Shown piece after piece: positions 7,207 through 8,799 of a stretch of 8,799 bases of DNA. A model generated the notes under the pieces. That model did no database searches and had not been told where the DNA came from. It was given only the letters and a program-made list of their open reading frames with translations. The position numbers were made by a program, and so were the translations under genes. The DNA comes from an uncultured Gemella sp. (GTDB taxonomy: Bacteria; Bacillota; Bacilli; Staphylococcales; Gemellaceae): assembly GCA_945929765.1 (NCBI GenBank), contig CAMEOL010000035.1, forward strand, positions 1-8,799. The letters are read 5' to 3'. Numbering within the stretch: position 1 is the stretch's first letter; each line of letters opens with the position of its first letter.

Positions 7207-7358
7207 AGAGACAGTAACATTTTTGTTTATACGCTAGTATACTTTTGTATGCTACTTAACGAAACTCTAAATTCCGAAAAAGCATCCGCCGAATTTTCGA
7301 TAACTTTTTTCCTCGTCAACTAAGGTTAATTTAATCGTCTAACCTCAGTTCGGGCGCT
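7207..7358 (-). ncRNA. glmS ribozyme (glucosamine-6-phosphate riboswitch)
   Basis: This self-cleaving RNA in the glmS 5' leader uses glucosamine-6-phosphate as cofactor; cleavage exposes the mRNA to decay, so the product switches off its own synthesis. On the minus strand the leader has the hallmark A/GCGCCCGAACT, with cleavage expected between 7358 and 7357. P1 is AACTGAGGTTA with TAACCTTAGTT. Next come the conserved GTTGACGAGG, P2 (GAAAAAAG with CTTTTTC), TTATCGA, and TTCGGCGGATGC. The distal part shows P4 (AGTAGCA at 7250-7256 with TGTTACT at 7213-7219) enclosing P4.1 (TATAC-TAGC-GTATA, 7228-7241). P3 looks shorter than in B. subtilis. The core matches B. subtilis from memory; the distal 3' limit is approximate. 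Confidence 0.95.
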
Positions 7359-7400
7359 GTAATTATATTAATAAATTTCCTCCTTTTTTATTCCATTCGT

Positions 7401-7429
7401 ATTATATCATAGCACATTATATAATGCAA
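7401..7429 (-). promoter_or_regulatory. glmS promoter (extended -10)
   Basis: On the minus strand, TTGCAT (7424-7429), a 17-base spacer and TGATATAAT (7401-7409, TGn-TATAAT) make a strong promoter. The predicted start is near 7394, about 36 bases before the ribozyme cleavage site, which gives a leader of about 280 bases in total. Confidence 0.75.
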
Positions 7430-7626
7430 ACAGAGTTCTCTCTTTAATTGAAGCGTACAATAAATTATAAAAAAACAATACCTTCTCTACTGAGCAATAC
7501 TACACTAAATTTAAAATTTTTTAATATAAATACTAATCCGCATTACTGCTTTCTAAATATCATATTTTATTAGTAACCTTGAAAATATAATATTGAATAA
7601 TTAAACATACCAATTTATGTATTCGC
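7430..7626. other. Divergent intergenic region without a gene
   Basis: This AT-rich stretch separates the divergent glmS and 7688 promoters. I found no open frame with a ribosome binding site, no convincing hairpin and no repeat in it. Confidence 0.5.
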
Positions 7627-7655
7627 TTTACAAAAGATATTTATTTTTTTATAAT
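7627..7655 (+). promoter_or_regulatory. Sigma-A promoter of the exported-protein gene
   Basis: TTTACA (7627-7632), exactly 17 bases, then a perfect TATAAT (7650-7655). The leader is short, with AGGAGGA at 7674-7680, seven bases before the ATG. Confidence 0.8.
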
Positions 7656-7687
7656 ATTAGTAAAGGGATATATAGGAGGATAACAAT

Positions 7688-8799
7688 ATGAAAAACAAAA
7701 AATTACTAACTTCAATAGCTATAGCAGGTACAGTTGTAATCGGTGGTGGTTCATTTTATGCTTATAATTACTTCAATAATCCGTTAGTAAAAATAGCTAG
7801 TGCCGAAGTTGAAACATCAGAAAATGTTCAAAATTACTTGAAAGAACGCCATAAAGAAGATTTAGCATGGTTTGATAAAAATATTAAAAATGACAAGAAT
7901 TTAAAAATAAATATCCCTACTGTAAATTCATCCGTAGACTTTTATTATGACGCTAATAAGAATGAATCTGCTATATCTGCTGATATTGCTTTTATTCCAA
8001 ACGAAAATAAATCGTTAACTTTCAACATACGAGATAAAGAAAATAATATAGTTATTGACTCTTCTGCTATAGACTATGCAGTATCTATACCTAGCCAAGT
8101 GATTAAAGAATATATTAAAAATTCTTTTGAAAGTTCACCGCCAAGTGAGACAACAAATCAACTTAAAGATACCATAGATGAGCTAGAAATAAAAGTACAT
8201 AACATTGTAGAAACACTATTCTTTACAGAAACATATGACGAGACAATATTGTCTACTAGTGAAAAACTAGATATTTTAAAATCTATACCTGAAAACTCAA
8301 TTACTGAAGATAATGGTAAGTATATTGTTAAGTTAAAATCTGAAGATATTAACAATATGTTATCTAAATACGAAGAAATATACTTACCAAAAATAAATTC
8401 TGAATCGAAAAAGAAAAATTTCAAAAACAATTTGAAATCTATAAAAGAAAGTATTACTAAAAATTTAAAAAATGAAATTATAATAGAATACGAAATTAAA
8501 GATAACGAAGTTATAAGAACTATAAAAGCTAATGAAAACAACAAAAATATAACTTTAGTAATTAGTACAAAAACATCAAAAGATAAACTAGAATTTAGTT
8601 ATAAAGACGAAGATAAACCTAACAAAGTAGCTAAATTTGTTACAGAAAAAACTGGTGATAAATCTTACAAAGATAGTGCTTTTGAAGAAGATAAACTTGT
8701 GTTCGAAGGAGAATCAACACAATCTGATAAAAAAATAAGCACTACTTATAAAGGATATAATGATTCACAAGAAACTTCTAAAATTAGCATTATTTCAAG
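7688..8799 (+). CDS. Membrane-anchored extracellular protein, family unknown, 3' end cut
   Basis: The frame is open from the ATG at 7688 to the window edge (370 codons plus two bases), so the true length is unknown. It starts MKNKK, followed by a hydrophobic segment (about residues 6-24, LLTSIAIAGTVVIGGGS). It has no cysteine, so it is not a lipoprotein, and no clear signal peptidase site, so an uncleaved N-terminal anchor with the rest outside the cell is most likely. The remainder is K/E/N/S-rich with alternating beta-strand-like segments (for example VDFYYDAN, LTFNIRD, NITLVIST, KLEFSYKD) and a helical middle part. This recalls LolA-like or DUF6583-type surface proteins of Firmicutes, but I do not recognise it firmly. 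AGGAGGA and a consensus promoter support the start. Confidence 0.8.
   Translation, partial: MKNKKLLTSIAIAGTVVIGGGSFYAYNYFNNPLVKIASAEVETSENVQNYLKERHKEDLAWFDKNIKNDKNLKINIPTVNSSVDFYYDANKNESAISADIAFIPNENKSLTFNIRDKENNIVIDSSAIDYAVSIPSQVIKEYIKNSFESSPPSETTNQLKDTIDELEIKVHNIVETLFFTETYDETILSTSEKLDILKSIPENSITEDNGKYIVKLKSEDINNMLSKYEEIYLPKINSESKKKNFKNNLKSIKESITKNLKNEIIIEYEIKDNEVIRTIKANENNKNITLVISTKTSKDKLEFSYKDEDKPNKVAKFVTEKTGDKSYKDSAFEEDKLVFEGESTQSDKKISTTYKGYNDSQETSKISIIS

Noticed and set aside
8158..8544. Minus-strand 128-codon frame with hydrophobic composition.
   Set aside because: It is antisense to the exported-protein frame, which has a promoter, ribosome binding site and signal anchor. The hydrophobic look comes from reversed K/E/N codons.
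1..8799. CRISPR arrays, tRNA or rRNA genes, insertion sequences and phage genes.
   Set aside because: I saw no regularly spaced repeats, cloverleaf-like segments, transposase motifs or terminal inverted repeats in the window.

Overview
The window is strongly AT-rich, uses the standard bacterial code (TGG for Trp, TAA stops on every complete gene here) and has strong GGAGG-type ribosome binding sites and sigma-A promoters. The ytpQ-ytpR pair, a glmS gene preceded by a glmS ribozyme, and the overall protein style point to a low-GC Gram-positive bacterium of the Bacillales/Staphylococcus/Gemella type. Gemella is my best guess, but it is inference only.

Layout: 1-189 holds the rho-independent terminator of an unseen upstream plus-strand gene, followed directly by an extended -10 promoter. 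190-4326 is a plus-strand operon: ytpQ (DUF1444/UPF0354), ytpR (DUF4479 plus tRNA-binding domain) and an 898-residue, very acidic, mostly disordered protein. In Bacillus and Staphylococcus the gene after ytpR is sftA (ytpS), a septal FtsK-type DNA translocase with a long disordered N-terminal region. Here the N-terminal style is kept but there is no ATPase motor at all. This is the most interesting object in the window. 4327-4510 is a convergent intergenic region with a long imperfect hairpin. 4511-4876 (minus) is a small DUF6054-like protein with its own consensus promoter. 4940-5210 has no convincing gene but holds plus-strand promoter-like sequences. 5313-7112 (minus) is glmS, with a terminator at 5210-5253 and a long leader (about 7113-7394) that contains the self-cleaving glmS ribozyme, an extra hairpin near the ribosome binding site, and an extended -10 promoter. 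From 7688 to the window end (plus) runs an incomplete gene for a membrane-anchored extracellular protein of unknown family, with a near-perfect promoter.

How it fits together: glmS feeds cell-wall synthesis (glucosamine-6-phosphate) and is shut off by its product through the ribozyme. The ytpQ-ytpR-sftA-like operon is linked by position to chromosome/septum functions, although the molecular roles of YtpQ and YtpR are not well established. The two remaining genes are single transcription units of unknown function.
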